A stretch of 64,000 nucleotides of DNA from Prevotella sp. (GTDB lineage Bacteria; Bacteroidota; Bacteroidia; Bacteroidales; Dysgonomonadaceae): the NCBI GenBank assembly GCA_031271965.1, contig JAISUS010000029.1:162908-226907 (forward strand). The letters are read 5' to 3'. Below are positions 28,176-37,681 of this stretch, piece after piece. The translations under genes were made by a program, and so were the position numbers. Position 1 is the stretch's first letter, and each line of letters starts with the position of its first letter. Below the pieces are notes generated by a model, which had not been told where the DNA came from, ran no database searches, and worked only from the letters and a program-made list of their open reading frames with translations.

Positions 28176-29408
28176 ATGGCATTAATAAACGAAAATTATA
28201 CGAAGCTCCCGGGGGGATACCTTTTTTCAGATATAGCAAGAAAAGTGAGTGAGTTTAAAGTGAGTCATCCGGATGCGAATGTAATCCGCCTTGGAATCGG
28301 CGATGTGACCAAACCTCTAGCTCCGGCAGTTATTTCAGCTTTACATAAAGCCGTCGACGAAATGAGCGAAGCTTCATCATTCAGAGGGTACGGCCCCGAA
28401 CAAGGATATGATTTCTTAGTAAATACTATTGTAGAAAACGATTATAAAGCAAGAGGATTAAATATAGCTGCCGACGAAATATTTGTAAGTGATGGCTCGA
28501 AAAGCGATACAGGCAATATCGGAGATATATTAGGTCTGGATAATATAGTGGCTATTACCGATCCGGTATATCCTGTATATGTGGATACAAATGCTATGGC
28601 AGGCAGAGCAGGAGAACTTCTCGCCGATGGCAAGTGGAGCAAGTTGATATATGTGCCATGTACGAGTGAAAATGATTTTATTCCGTCATTATCTAAAGAA
28701 AAAGTGGACATAGTTTATCTGTGTTATCCGAATAATCCGACAGGAACTACATTGACTAAAGACCAACTAAAGGTTTGGGTCGATTGGGCTATTGAGAATA
28801 AAGTGCTGATTCTTTTTGATGGTGCTTATGAAGCATATATAACAGAAAGTGATGTGCCCCACAGTATTTATGAAATAGACGGTGCCGAACAGGTGGCTAT
28901 TGAATTCCGGAGTTTCTCCAAGACAGCAGGATTTACAGGTACCCGTTGTGCCTATACCGTAGTTCCTAAATCCGTGATGGGATATACAAAGTCGGGAGAA
29001 AAAGTTTCATTGAATAAACTTTGGAACAGACGGCACACTACAAAGTTCAATGGTGTTCCGTATATAATACAACGTGCAGCCGAAGCATGTTATTCGGAAG
29101 AAGGGAAGGCTCAGGTAAAGGCTGTTGTTGATTACTACCTGAATAATGCAAAAATAATTCGTGAAGGCTTGGCGGCGCAAGGTCTAAAAGTCTATGGTGG
29201 AGTAAATTCCCCTTATATTTGGGTGAAAACCCCGAACGGTATGACCTCGTGGGGATTCTTCGACTACTTGCTGAATGATTTGAATATTGTAGGTACACCG
29301 GGTGTCGGTTTTGGTCCTAGCGGAGAAGGATATTTGCGTTTAACGGCTTTCGGTACATTGGAGAATACGAAGGAGGCTGTTGGGCGTTTGAAAAAGATTA
29401 TAATTTAG
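28176..29408 (+). CDS. dapL: LL-diaminopimelate aminotransferase
   Basis: PLP-dependent class I/II aminotransferase (410 residues) that turns tetrahydrodipicolinate directly into LL-diaminopimelate with glutamate as donor, bypassing succinylated or acetylated intermediates. Motifs: [10 protein letters not shown] near the N-terminus, YPNNPTGT, and the PLP-lysine segment [17 protein letters not shown]. This route is known from plants, chlamydiae and several Bacteroidetes. It lies 119 bp after dapF; the gap carries loosely inverted copies of an AT-rich GCAAATT motif. Confidence 0.96.
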   Translation: MALINENYTKLPGGYLFSDIARKVSEFKVSHPDANVIRLGIGDVTKPLAPAVISALHKAVDEMSEASSFRGYGPEQGYDFLVNTIVENDYKARGLNIAADEIFVSDGSKSDTGNIGDILGLDNIVAITDPVYPVYVDTNAMAGRAGELLADGKWSKLIYVPCTSENDFIPSLSKEKVDIVYLCYPNNPTGTTLTKDQLKVWVDWAIENKVLILFDGAYEAYITESDVPHSIYEIDGAEQVAIEFRSFSKTAGFTGTRCAYTVVPKSVMGYTKSGEKVSLNKLWNRRHTTKFNGVPYIIQRAAEACYSEEGKAQVKAVVDYYLNNAKIIREGLAAQGLKVYGGVNSPYIWVKTPNGMTSWGFFDYLLNDLNIVGTPGVGFGPSGEGYLRLTAFGTLENTKEAVGRLKKIII

Positions 29409-29438
29409 ATTCTTATATAACTCATCAATAAATAGTTT

Positions 29439-31616
29439 ATGACAAAGTTACGTTTTAAAGCAGTAGCATTAGCCTCAGAGCGAAAACCGCTGGAGGTAAA
29501 GAAACCGACAAGCAAAACATCGGAGTATTACGGAGAAAAGGTATTTAATCGCAAAGCGATGACCAAATATCTTTCCAAAGAGACTTTTAAAGCTCTTAAT
29601 GATGCTATCGATAAAGGACAATCTGTAAATCGTAATCTGGCAGAACATGTTGCAGCCGGAATGCGTATGTGGGCTCTGGAAAATGGTGTGACACATTATA
29701 CCCACTGGTTTCATCCGCTAACAGATGGTACGGCCGAAAAACATGACGCGTTTGTTGAGCATGATGGTAATGGAGGCTTGATAGAAGAATTTGAGGGGAA
29801 ACTTCTTGCTCAACAAGAACCTGATGCTTCTAGTTTTCCATCCGGAGGTCTTCGTAATACTTTTGAGGCTCGTGGTTATTCAGCCTGGGACCCTTCTTCT
29901 CCGGCATTTATTGTAGGGGACACGTTGTGTATTCCAACTATATTTATCTCTTATACAGGTGAGGCGTTAGATTATAAAACTCCGTTGTTGAAGTCTCTTA
30001 ATGCTGTAGATAAAGCTGCAACAGGTGTTGTTCAATATTTTAATAAAGATGTAAAGAAAGTTAATTCTAACTTAGGTTGGGAACAAGAATACTTCCTTGT
30101 TGATGAGGATTTGTTTATGGCACGTCCGGATTTAGCTCTAACTGGAAGAACATTGATGAGTCACGAAAGTTCTAAAAATCAACAGTTGGAGGATCACTAT
30201 TTTGGAGCAATACCAGAACGTGTGCAACGGTTTATGGAAGAGTTGGAGTATGAAGCATATGCTTTAGGTATTCCTGTGAAGACCCGTCATAACGAGGTGG
30301 CGCCAAATCAATTCGAGTTGGCTCCTATATATGAAGAATGTAATTTGGCAGTGGACCACAACTTATTGGTTATGTCTATCATGGACAAAGTAGCCCGTAA
30401 ACATTCATTCCGTGTGCTATTCCACGAAAAACCATTCAAAGGGATTAATGGATCGGGTAAGCATAACAACTGGTCGCTAAGCACTAATACAGGAATTAAT
30501 TTACTTTCTCCTGGAAAGGATACAGTTGAGAACCTACGCTTTATAACATTTGTTGTAAATATTCTAGCAGCAGTGCATAAGAATAATGGTTTATTGAAAG
30601 CTTCCATTTCTTCTGCTACCAATGGTCACCGCCTTGGAGCTAATGAAGCACCTCCTGCAATTATATCTGTATTTCTGGGTACGCAGGTAAGTGATGTTCT
30701 TGATAAGTTCGAGAAGAGTTCTGTGCAAGATGCAATTGTTGTTGATAATAAGAAGCAAATAAGTCTTGGCGTGGGGCAAATTCCTGAGATTCTGCTGGAT
30801 AATACTGATCGTAACCGTACTTCTCCGTTTGCTTTTACTGGTAACCGTTTCGAATTCCGTGCTGTTGGTTCGTCTGCAAACTGTGCTTCTGCAATGACAG
30901 CATTAAATGCCGCCGTTGCAGAACAACTGTCTGTATTTAAAGAAGAGGTGGATTCTTTAATAAAGGCTGGCAAATCAAAAGAGGAGTCTTTATATGAAGT
31001 GTTGAAAAAATATATTAAAGAATCACGCCCTATTCGCTTTAATGGAAATGGATATAGTGACGAATGGAAAGCTGAGGCTCAGAAACGTAAATTGGATTGC
31101 GAAACGAGCATTCCTTTGATTTATGATAGTTATACTTCAAAACAAAGTATTAAAACCTTTGCCGGTATTTTATCTGAAGTTGAACTTCATGCACGTAATG
31201 AAGTGAAATGGGAAATCTATACTAAAAAGATACAGATAGAATCACGTGTATTGGGTGATTTAGCTCTTAATCATATTATTCCGGTAGCTATCTCATATCA
31301 ATCTATACTATTGACTAATGTATCCAAGTTAAAGGAGGTCTCTGATAATTATAAGGAGCTGGGTGCAGAACAATTGCGTTTGATAGAAAAAATATCAACA
31401 CATGTGAATGCTGTCAATGCGAAGGTACATGAAATGATCGATGCTCGTAAAATTGCTAATAATATTGAAAGTGAACGGGAAAAAGCTCTTGCTTACCATG
31501 ACAATGTAGCTCCGTATTTGGACGGAATACGTTATCATATAGATAAGTTGGAATTGATTGTTGATAATGAAATGTGGCCATTGGCTAAATACAGAGAATT
31601 GTTATTTATTCGCTGA
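29439..31616 (+). CDS. glnN: Glutamine synthetase type III
   Basis: ATP-dependent ammonium assimilation enzyme; the 725-residue length marks the large GSIII form typical of Bacteroidetes. Conserved segments include FPSGGLRNTFEARGYSAWDPSSPAF, SNLGWEQEYFLVDEDLF, TRHNEVAPNQFELAP, KPFKGINGSGKHNNWSLST and GNRFEFRAVGSSANCASAM. It starts 30 bp after dapL. Both enzymes depend on amino-group supply (dapL uses glutamate), so co-transcription is plausible. A hairpin terminator follows. Confidence 0.97.
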   Translation: MTKLRFKAVALASERKPLEVKKPTSKTSEYYGEKVFNRKAMTKYLSKETFKALNDAIDKGQSVNRNLAEHVAAGMRMWALENGVTHYTHWFHPLTDGTAEKHDAFVEHDGNGGLIEEFEGKLLAQQEPDASSFPSGGLRNTFEARGYSAWDPSSPAFIVGDTLCIPTIFISYTGEALDYKTPLLKSLNAVDKAATGVVQYFNKDVKKVNSNLGWEQEYFLVDEDLFMARPDLALTGRTLMSHESSKNQQLEDHYFGAIPERVQRFMEELEYEAYALGIPVKTRHNEVAPNQFELAPIYEECNLAVDHNLLVMSIMDKVARKHSFRVLFHEKPFKGINGSGKHNNWSLSTNTGINLLSPGKDTVENLRFITFVVNILAAVHKNNGLLKASISSATNGHRLGANEAPPAIISVFLGTQVSDVLDKFEKSSVQDAIVVDNKKQISLGVGQIPEILLDNTDRNRTSPFAFTGNRFEFRAVGSSANCASAMTALNAAVAEQLSVFKEEVDSLIKAGKSKEESLYEVLKKYIKESRPIRFNGNGYSDEWKAEAQKRKLDCETSIPLIYDSYTSKQSIKTFAGILSEVELHARNEVKWEIYTKKIQIESRVLGDLALNHIIPVAISYQSILLTNVSKLKEVSDNYKELGAEQLRLIEKISTHVNAVNAKVHEMIDARKIANNIESEREKALAYHDNVAPYLDGIRYHIDKLELIVDNEMWPLAKYRELLFIR

Positions 31617-31637
31617 TTAGATACAGGTAGTTATATG

Positions 31638-31675
31638 AAAAGTCCAGATCTTAACGGATCGGGACTTTTGCTTTT
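31638..31675 (+). terminator. Terminator after glnN
   Basis: AAAAGTCCAGATC (31638-31650) pairs with GATCGGGACTTTT (31657-31669) with one mismatch, then GCTTTTT. Confidence 0.8.
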
Positions 31676-31790
31676 TATGTGCAATATGGAAAAGGTATTT
31701 ATTCTGTTTTGATAAATAGAATTATAATAATTTTATAAAATATTCGTTTTACTGAGTGCTGATTATCTTAAAATTTCATTTCGCCGATGC

Positions 31791-31818
31791 TTGTGCGAGT
31801 AAATTATATGTATCTTTG
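31791..31818 (+). promoter_or_regulatory. Promoter of the small lipoprotein at 31838
   Basis: TTG (31791-31793) and TATCTTTG (31811-31818) are 17 bp apart, slightly short of the usual 19-21. The -7 match lies 20 bp before ATG 31838 and excludes the upstream in-frame Met codons. Confidence 0.55.
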
Positions 31819-31837
31819 CAAAACAAATATATTACAA

Positions 31838-32341
31838 ATGAAAACAATACAAATTCTTATTCCTTTATTTATATGCTTTTTAATAATCTCTTGCAACGAC
31901 GGAGATAATAAAATAAATCCAATAAACGGAACATGGTATACTTATGAAAAAACTGTTAATCTAAGTTCGGAAGCTCATAGCTCGGATGCCCAATATTTAG
32001 AAGGAAGGATTAACGTATACTACGCAGGCGAGCTAAAGGATTATGATATTACTAAATATTATAACGAGGAGACTGTCAAGACTGTGACCGCCTTAAAAAC
32101 AGAACCGGGTAAGCCTGTAAGTGAAACGGAGTTTACCTACCAGATAGAAGGAGATACCATTGCTATCAACGATAGAATATATGGTACAGTGAGCTATAGA
32201 TATATCATTACAAATAAGATAATAACATTGTACGGTAATTTAGATCTCAAAAGGATAACAGATATTGCAGATCAGCTGGGAATAATGATTCCTATTCCGC
32301 AAGATATAAAAGGAACAATAAAAATTAAGGATTACCGATAA
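31838..32341 (+). CDS. Small lipoprotein of unknown function
   Basis: I do not recognise this protein of about 167 residues. The start at 31838 is chosen because a -7 promoter element ends at 31818 and because the signal peptide begins there (MKTIQILIPLFICFLIISC, lipobox IISC). The mature part begins NDGDNK and contains NGTWYTYEKT and YGTVSYRYIITNKIITLYG, a beta-rich pattern reminiscent of lipocalin-like lipoproteins. It is a single gene before the rplU promoter. Confidence 0.75.
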   Translation: MKTIQILIPLFICFLIISCNDGDNKINPINGTWYTYEKTVNLSSEAHSSDAQYLEGRINVYYAGELKDYDITKYYNEETVKTVTALKTEPGKPVSETEFTYQIEGDTIAINDRIYGTVSYRYIITNKIITLYGNLDLKRITDIADQLGIMIPIPQDIKGTIKIKDYR

Positions 32342-32358
32342 TCTTCTCTCAAAAAAGA

Positions 32359-32390
32359 TTTGATTTTTTCGTAGCATTATATTATCTTTG
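32359..32390 (+). promoter_or_regulatory. Promoter of rplU-rpmA
   Basis: TTTG (32359-32362), a 20-bp spacer and TATCTTTG (32383-32390) match the Bacteroidetes consensus fully. The predicted leader is about 77 nt. Confidence 0.9.
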
Positions 32391-32473
32391 CAACCCGATT
32401 GCTAATAGGCTGATAAGAAATCGTATATAAACAGCGGTTCGCCTCAGGCACATAACCTGTAAATAATAAACAG

Positions 32474-32785
32474 ATGTACGTAATTGTAGACATTCAGGGA
32501 CAACAAATGAAGGTTGAAAAAGACCAAACATTGTTTGTTCATAGAATTAACGCAGAAAATGGCTCTCAGGTAGAGTTTGATAAGGTATTGTTAGTAGACA
32601 ATGATGGAGCTGTAACTGTAGGTGCTCCTACTGTAGAAGGTGCAAAAGTTGTGCTGGAAGTTGTGTCTCAAGCTAAAGGAGATAAGGTTCTTGTTTTCCA
32701 CAAGAAAAGAAGAAAAGGACATCGCAAACTAAACGGTCACCGTCAACAGTTTTCAGAAGTTATAGTAAAAGAAATTATTGCTTAA
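32474..32785 (+). CDS. rplU: 50S ribosomal protein L21
   Basis: Ribosomal large-subunit protein, 103 residues, normal length. Starts [18 protein letters not shown] and has the C-terminal RNA-binding segment [17 protein letters not shown]. It is the first gene of the rplU-rpmA operon, with a perfect promoter 84 bp upstream and 20 bp to rpmA. Confidence 0.98.
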   Translation: MYVIVDIQGQQMKVEKDQTLFVHRINAENGSQVEFDKVLLVDNDGAVTVGAPTVEGAKVVLEVVSQAKGDKVLVFHKKRRKGHRKLNGHRQQFSEVIVKEIIA

Positions 32786-32805
32786 TCAGTTAAAAACAGA
32801 AGAAA

Positions 32806-33069
32806 ATGGCACACAAGAAAGGTGTAGGTAGTTCGAAAAACGGCCGTGAATCGGAAAGTAAACGATTAGGCGTTAAAATATTTGGTGGAGAAGCTGTTAA
32901 GGCTGGAAATATTATAGTTCGTCAAAGAGGTACAACTCACCATCCGGGTGAAAATGTAGGTATTGGTAAAGATCATACTTTGTTTGCTTTGGTAGACGGT
33001 GTAGTAGCATTCCGTAAGAAGAAAAATGACAGATCATTTGTATCTGTTCTTCCGGCAGCAGAAGCTTAA
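32806..33069 (+). CDS. rpmA: 50S ribosomal protein L27
   Basis: Ribosomal large-subunit protein, 87 residues. [16 protein letters not shown] is the typical N-terminus, without the cleaved extension seen in Firmicutes. [21 protein letters not shown] is the conserved core. Second gene of the operon and followed by a strong terminator. Confidence 0.98.
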   Translation: MAHKKGVGSSKNGRESESKRLGVKIFGGEAVKAGNIIVRQRGTTHHPGENVGIGKDHTLFALVDGVVAFRKKKNDRSFVSVLPAAEA

Positions 33070-33090
33070 GTAAAATACAGTTTATATATT

Positions 33091-33127
33091 AAAAGCGAAT
33101 TGATTTTTTCAATTCGCTTTTTTGTTT
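33091..33127 (+). terminator. Rho-independent terminator after rpmA
   Basis: AAAAGCGAATTGA (33091-33103) pairs perfectly with TCAATTCGCTTTT (33109-33121), followed by further T residues. Confidence 0.92.
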
Positions 33128-33195
33128 TTGGCCATTTTAATAGGTATTACCTATAAATAATTAATATTTAATATAAATATCATTATTATTCGGTA

Positions 33196-33226
33196 TTGCC
33201 TATGGTTTCAAGTTGTTATTTCTTTG
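33196..33226 (+). promoter_or_regulatory. Possible promoter of flavodoxin gene
   Basis: TTG (33196-33198), 20 bp, TTTCTTTG (33219-33226); one base differs from the -7 consensus. Confidence 0.45.
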
Positions 33227-33263
33227 TGGATAGAAATTTATAACAAAAACAAAGTTTATAATT

Positions 33264-33764
33264 ATGTCAAAAATAGGAATATACTACGGTTCTACAACTG
33301 GTAATACACAAGATGTTGCCGAAGCGATTGCTGAAAAATTAGGAGTGGAAAAAGCTGATCTGCACGATGTGGCTAAGGCAAAGGCAGACTATTCGGCTTA
33401 TGATGTTGTGCTATTTGGTACTTCTACTCTGGGCTTGGGCGATTTGCAGGATGACTGGGAGTATTACGTTGATAAAGTAAAAGGAGCAGATCTTGCAGGA
33501 AAGAAAGTCGCTCTGTTCGGATGTGGAGATTCATCGTCTTACAGCGATACTTTTTGCGATGGTGTAGGTAAAATATATGATGTTGTTAAAGACAAAGGTT
33601 GTCAACTGATTGGCAGAGTGAGTGCCGAAGGCTATACTTACGATAGTTCAGAGGCCTATGTCGATGGTCAATTTGTAGGATTGCTTATCGATAATGACAA
33701 CGAGCCTGATTTGACAGATGAACGAGTTGCCAGTTGGGTGGAAAATTTGAGAAAAGAAATATAA
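33264..33764 (+). CDS. fldA: Flavodoxin
   Basis: Small FMN-containing electron carrier that can replace ferredoxin under iron limitation (166 residues, long-chain type). The FMN phosphate loop is GSTTGNTQDVAE (9-20); TSTLGLGDLQDDWE and FGCGDSSSYSDTFCDG are the isoalloxazine-binding loops. It is followed 12 bp later by a DUF2023 gene, a pairing I know from other Bacteroidetes, and probably shares its transcript. Confidence 0.95.
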   Translation: MSKIGIYYGSTTGNTQDVAEAIAEKLGVEKADLHDVAKAKADYSAYDVVLFGTSTLGLGDLQDDWEYYVDKVKGADLAGKKVALFGCGDSSSYSDTFCDGVGKIYDVVKDKGCQLIGRVSAEGYTYDSSEAYVDGQFVGLLIDNDNEPDLTDERVASWVENLRKEI

Positions 33765-33776
33765 TCATATTATAAT

Positions 33777-34118
33777 ATGAACGTTTTTCATCATCTCATT
33801 TATGAATATAAAAAAGGAGTTCGCAGTATGATGCTATGTACCCTTACCTCCGACATGGAGGAAAAAGCCAGAAAGAAACTGGACAAAAATGGGATAAATT
33901 ATAAAATACAACGTTTGAAGAACGGAAATATAAATGTCTTTTTCGGGAAAGATGAGTGCTTGCTCGTTGCCAATAAAATATGTGGAGATAAACCATTGAA
34001 TTTACTGACTCCCGAACAGGACTTCATACTTGGTATATTGCTCGGATATAGTGTTAGCGAGCAATGTAGCAGATACTGTAAAAAGGAAAGGAAAGCAAAT
34101 GTGATTTGTTTGACATAA
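33777..34118 (+). CDS. DUF2023 family protein, flavodoxin-linked
   Basis: Uncharacterised cytoplasmic protein of 113 residues. It starts MNVFHHLIYEYKKGVRSMMLCTL and ends with a Cys-rich segment (EQCSRYCKKERK, VIC). No signal peptide or membrane helix. The middle KIQRLKNGNINVFFGKDECL looks like a compact alpha/beta fold. Its tight link to flavodoxin suggests that it regulates or partners with flavodoxin, but no function has been shown to my knowledge. Confidence 0.82.
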   Translation: MNVFHHLIYEYKKGVRSMMLCTLTSDMEEKARKKLDKNGINYKIQRLKNGNINVFFGKDECLLVANKICGDKPLNLLTPEQDFILGILLGYSVSEQCSRYCKKERKANVICLT

Positions 34119-34216
34119 CTTTTCTATTGATAGTTTTTTTAGTTGATCTAGATCCTTATAGACGTGATGTCTGTGAGGATTTTTTATTTATATTTGAATT
34201 CTAAAACAATAATATT

Positions 34217-34855
34217 ATGGCAAACTTATTTGATCTGCGTAGGGATTTTACCTTGAAGGTACTAGATGAAAGTGATCTTTTGCCTGATCCTATGGAGTTG
34301 TTTAGGCGTTGGCTGGATGAGGCAATATCTGTAAAGACGATGGAACCTAATGCGATGAATCTGGCGACAGCCGATAAAGACGGAAGGCCTTCATCTAGAA
34401 TAGTGTTGTTAAAACAAATCCGTCCTGAAGGTTTTGTATTCTTTACTAATTATGAGAGTAAAAAGGCTAAACAAATAAGTGAAAATAAATATTGTGCATT
34501 AAATTTTGTTTGGCACGAACTTGAAAGACAAGTGCGGGTAGAAGGCATAGTTGAAAAAGTACCCGAAACAGAATCTGATTTATATTTTGAAATGCGACCG
34601 GCAAAGAGTAAACTCGGAGCATGGGCTTCACCCCAGAGCAAAGTTATTCCTAGCCGAAGCTATTTGGAACAGCTTATGGTTGATTTCACTTCAAAGTTTA
34701 GCGGGGTAGAAATCCCCCGTCCCCAAAATTGGGGAGGGTATATATTAAAGCCTCACTTAATAGAATTTTGGCAGGGAAGATCTAACAGATTGCACGATAG
34801 GATACAATATTTATTAACTGAGAAAGGTTGGCATATAGAACGTTTAGCTCCATAA
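34217..34855 (+). CDS. pdxH: Pyridoxamine 5'-phosphate oxidase
   Basis: FMN-dependent oxidase that makes pyridoxal 5'-phosphate from PNP or PMP (212 residues, normal). Motifs: EPNAMNLATADKDGRPSSRIVLLK, FFTNYESKKAKQI, LERQVRVEG, and the C-terminal WGGYILKPHLIEFWQGRSNRLHDRI with the conserved Arg-Leu-His-Asp. Convergent with pncB, 4 bp apart, and no terminator is visible between them. Confidence 0.96.
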   Translation: MANLFDLRRDFTLKVLDESDLLPDPMELFRRWLDEAISVKTMEPNAMNLATADKDGRPSSRIVLLKQIRPEGFVFFTNYESKKAKQISENKYCALNFVWHELERQVRVEGIVEKVPETESDLYFEMRPAKSKLGAWASPQSKVIPSRSYLEQLMVDFTSKFSGVEIPRPQNWGGYILKPHLIEFWQGRSNRLHDRIQYLLTEKGWHIERLAP

Positions 34856-34859
34856 CATG

Positions 34860-36023
34860 TTATTTTAAACCTAAAGTTTGTAAGCTTAGCTCAATCTCCC
34901 TTTCATCACCAGTATGCTTGCCTAAGACATCTGATAATTTGACAGCCTTTAAAAATTCTTTATCCTTTTTGTCCGGTTTTACGTCTGTCAGTTTTATAAC
35001 GATATTCAGCGGTTTTGCTCCTACATCATTCGAGAAGAATGTGCCTATGCCATATGTATCATGTATACGCCCGGCAACATGGCCTTTGATTTGCTTTATC
35101 GAATCAAGATTTAGGGAGTCACTGAAAACAAGAGTTTTTGAGATTGGTTCAATACGATTCTTTTCGTAGAATTCTATAGATTTATCGGTAAAGCACAAAG
35201 GGTCTCCGCTATCGTGCCGTATTCCATCAAACAGTTTTGCTTGCTTCAAACTGAACGAGTTGAAAAAAGCATCGGTGGTATATGTGTCCGTCAGGGCTAT
35301 ACCCAGACTTCCGTCATAAACATCTACCCAAGCTTCCAATCCTTTAATGTTTGCCGAACGATAGCCGAACACCGCCCCGTGATACATAAACCATTCGTGT
35401 GGCATAGTGCCAATCGGTATGGTGTTATATTTCATTGCCAGATACATATTACTTGTTCCTTTAAAGTATTCTCCGGAGTTGGCTTGCAGGGCTTCCACTA
35501 CTTTGTCTTGTACATCAAACGAAAAGCGGCGCCTTGTCCCAAATTCAGAATAGTCAGCTTGCATTTCCTTAAGCGCTACGGCCTTGGCTTTGGCTTTTTC
35601 TTCCACATTCTGCGGTTCAGCCCCCGTCATCTTGAAATATAGTTCCGAAATGATGGCTAATAGAGGAACTTCCCACAGCACAGTCCTATACCAATAGCCT
35701 TCAATGACCACGCTGAGTTCACCTCCTTGCTGTGTTATTGTTACTTCTTCGGGTTTGTATCTGAATCCTTCCAGAAAATCAACAAATACAGGGTCGAAAA
35801 AATAGCATCGGGCTTTTATGAATTTTTTTTCTTCTACTGTTAACTGTAAATTAGCCATCGCTGCTACTTCCTCTTTCATACGATCCGCAAATCCTTTTGG
35901 AAATTGTGTTTCTCCACGGTTGGTAAATGCGTATTTCACATATGCCCGGGGGTATAATTTCTGTATAGCCAGCATGACCGAAAACTTGTATAGATCGTTG
36001 TCTGTGAAATGTTGTATAATCAT
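34860..36023 (-). CDS. pncB: Nicotinate phosphoribosyltransferase
   Basis: NAD salvage enzyme converting nicotinate and PRPP to nicotinate mononucleotide (387 residues). Conserved parts: MIIQHFTDNDLYKFSVMLAI at the start, EFGTRRRFSFDVQ, GTSNMYLAMKYNTIPIGTMPHEWFM and DGIRHDSGDPLCFTDK. It overlaps no other gene and ends 4 bp from the end of pdxH. Its promoter lies in the short gap to the DUF1015 gene. Confidence 0.96.
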   Translation of the reverse strand: MIIQHFTDNDLYKFSVMLAIQKLYPRAYVKYAFTNRGETQFPKGFADRMKEEVAAMANLQLTVEEKKFIKARCYFFDPVFVDFLEGFRYKPEEVTITQQGGELSVVIEGYWYRTVLWEVPLLAIISELYFKMTGAEPQNVEEKAKAKAVALKEMQADYSEFGTRRRFSFDVQDKVVEALQANSGEYFKGTSNMYLAMKYNTIPIGTMPHEWFMYHGAVFGYRSANIKGLEAWVDVYDGSLGIALTDTYTTDAFFNSFSLKQAKLFDGIRHDSGDPLCFTDKSIEFYEKNRIEPISKTLVFSDSLNLDSIKQIKGHVAGRIHDTYGIGTFFSNDVGAKPLNIVIKLTDVKPDKKDKEFLKAVKLSDVLGKHTGDEREIELSLQTLGLK

Positions 36024-36106
36024 AATTTTGTTTTGGTGTTAAATTTGATTGGTAAATATACTCCTTTCGTATAACAAATTAGTAGCCGAAATGGTTGTAG
36101 TTAAAC

Positions 36107-36138
36107 AGAAAGAGCTTCCCACCTGGGAAGCTCTTTCT
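36107..36138 (-). terminator. Terminator hairpin after the DUF1015 gene
   Basis: A 15-bp inverted repeat, AGAAAGAGCTTCCCA (36107-36121) with TGGGAAGCTCTTTCT (36124-36138), lies just beyond the stop codon. The minus-strand tail after the stem is only weakly T-rich. Confidence 0.7.
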
Positions 36139-36142
36139 ATAT

Positions 36143-37387
36143 TTATCCTAATTTATGAATAACAAGCCCTGAACGTAATTTTGGTTCAAACCATGTTGTT
36201 TTTGGGGGCATAATATTCCCTGTGTCGGCTATATCTATTAGTTGTTTCATAGTTACAGGATATAGCGCTAAAGCCAGTTTCATTTCGTCGTTATCCACCC
36301 GTTTTTTGAGTTCCTCTAGTCCCCTTATTCCGCCGACGAAATCGATACGTTTGTCGGATCGCAAATCTTTTATTCCGAGAATCTCTTCCAATATATACTT
36401 CGAAGAAATTGTTACATCCAATACACCTATCGGGTCATTGTCATCGTAAGTCCCTTTTTTAGCTGTCAGGCTATAACACTTACCATCAAGATATATGGAG
36501 AAATTGTGCAAGCCTGTAGGAGATACAATGTCCGGTCCTTTTTCTTCTACTACAAAGTTCGTCTCCAGTTTCTTTAAGAATTCAGTTGCGCTCAATCCAT
36601 TCAGGTCTTTTACCAAACGGTTGTAGTCTATGATATTCAATTGATTGTCGGGAAAACATACAGCCATAAAATAATTATACTCTTCGTCTCCTTTATGGTT
36701 GGGGTTCAGCTTTGCTTTTTCCGCGCCAACAAGAGCTGCAGCAGCCGAACGATGATGCCCGTCTGCAATATAGAGATAGGGTATGCCACCAAATATTTCG
36801 GTTATTTGTTTTATATCATCCTTCTTGTTTATTATCCAGAAATGATGCCCTACGCCATCTGCCGCCACAAAGTCGTATTCAGCTGGAGCAGAGACTGTTT
36901 TGGATACTATTTCACTCAATTTTTTATTGTCGGGATATGCAAAAAAAACAGGTTCTATATTTGCGTTATTTATACGTACATGCTTCATCCTGTCTTCTTC
37001 TTTATCTCGACGGGTGAGTTCATGCTTTTTGATATTTCCGTTCATGTAATCGTCCACGTGTGAGCAAACTACCAAGCCGTATTGTGTTTTCCCGTTCATC
37101 GTTTGGGCATATACATAGTAATATTCTTCGGGATCTTCTACCAGCCAGCCTTTCTCCTGAAATTTATTGAAATTCTCAATAGCGCGTTCGTATACATCAG
37201 GATGATGCTCATCGATCATTTCTTCAAAATCGATCTCCGGCTTTATTATGCGGTAGAGTGATTTCTCATTCCCTTCAGCTTCTAGTTTGGCTTCCAGCGA
37301 ACTTAATACATCGTAAGGGCGTGAAACCACTTCCTGAACAATACTTTTTGGGGGTCTTATTCCTTTAAACGGTTTGATTCTGGCCAT
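36143..37387 (-). CDS. DUF1015 family protein
   Basis: Cytoplasmic protein of 414 residues of the DUF1015 family: starts MARIKPFKGIRPP, then VVSRPYDVLSS, RIIKPEIDF, YGLVVCSHVDDY, ELTRRDKEEDRMKH, and the hallmark LYIADGHHRSAAA (about 220-232). No established reaction. In Bacteroidetes it commonly lies with serC and serA, as here (divergent, 294 bp from serC), which suggests a link to serine metabolism. Ends with TTWFEPKLRSGLVIHKLG, typical of the family. Confidence 0.9.
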   Translation of the reverse strand: MARIKPFKGIRPPKSIVQEVVSRPYDVLSSLEAKLEAEGNEKSLYRIIKPEIDFEEMIDEHHPDVYERAIENFNKFQEKGWLVEDPEEYYYVYAQTMNGKTQYGLVVCSHVDDYMNGNIKKHELTRRDKEEDRMKHVRINNANIEPVFFAYPDNKKLSEIVSKTVSAPAEYDFVAADGVGHHFWIINKKDDIKQITEIFGGIPYLYIADGHHRSAAAALVGAEKAKLNPNHKGDEEYNYFMAVCFPDNQLNIIDYNRLVKDLNGLSATEFLKKLETNFVVEEKGPDIVSPTGLHNFSIYLDGKCYSLTAKKGTYDDNDPIGVLDVTISSKYILEEILGIKDLRSDKRIDFVGGIRGLEELKKRVDNDEMKLALALYPVTMKQLIDIADTGNIMPPKTTWFEPKLRSGLVIHKLG

Positions 37388-37624
37388 GATATTTTAAATA
37401 TTAGTTTATAAGGTTTTAAATATAAGAAAAGATAATTTATTAACAGATATTTTTTTTGTCTTATCTTACTTTTTGCTAATACAAATATATAAAAACTATA
37501 CATAAAAGCATTATAATCTGTGAAAAATACAAATAATCTGTTTTGGAAAATCTTTTTGACAGGATGTATAAATACAAGTCAGTAAAAAACTTTTTGAATT
37601 ATTATTTTTTTGGCATATAATTAT

Positions 37625-37632
37625 TACTTTTG
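37625..37632 (+). promoter_or_regulatory. -7 promoter element of serC-serA
   Basis: TACTTTTG matches TAnnTTTG, 49 bp before serC. No TTTG is found at the proper -33 spacing. Confidence 0.5.
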
Positions 37633-37681
37633 AAGTCCTAATATAACATGAAGAGTTCTTAATTCCCTAATTTATATCAAT

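Noticed and set aside
36641..37063. Plus-strand open frame of 140 codons inside the DUF1015 gene
   Set aside because: Antisense to a conserved protein, no promoter and no recognisable sequence.
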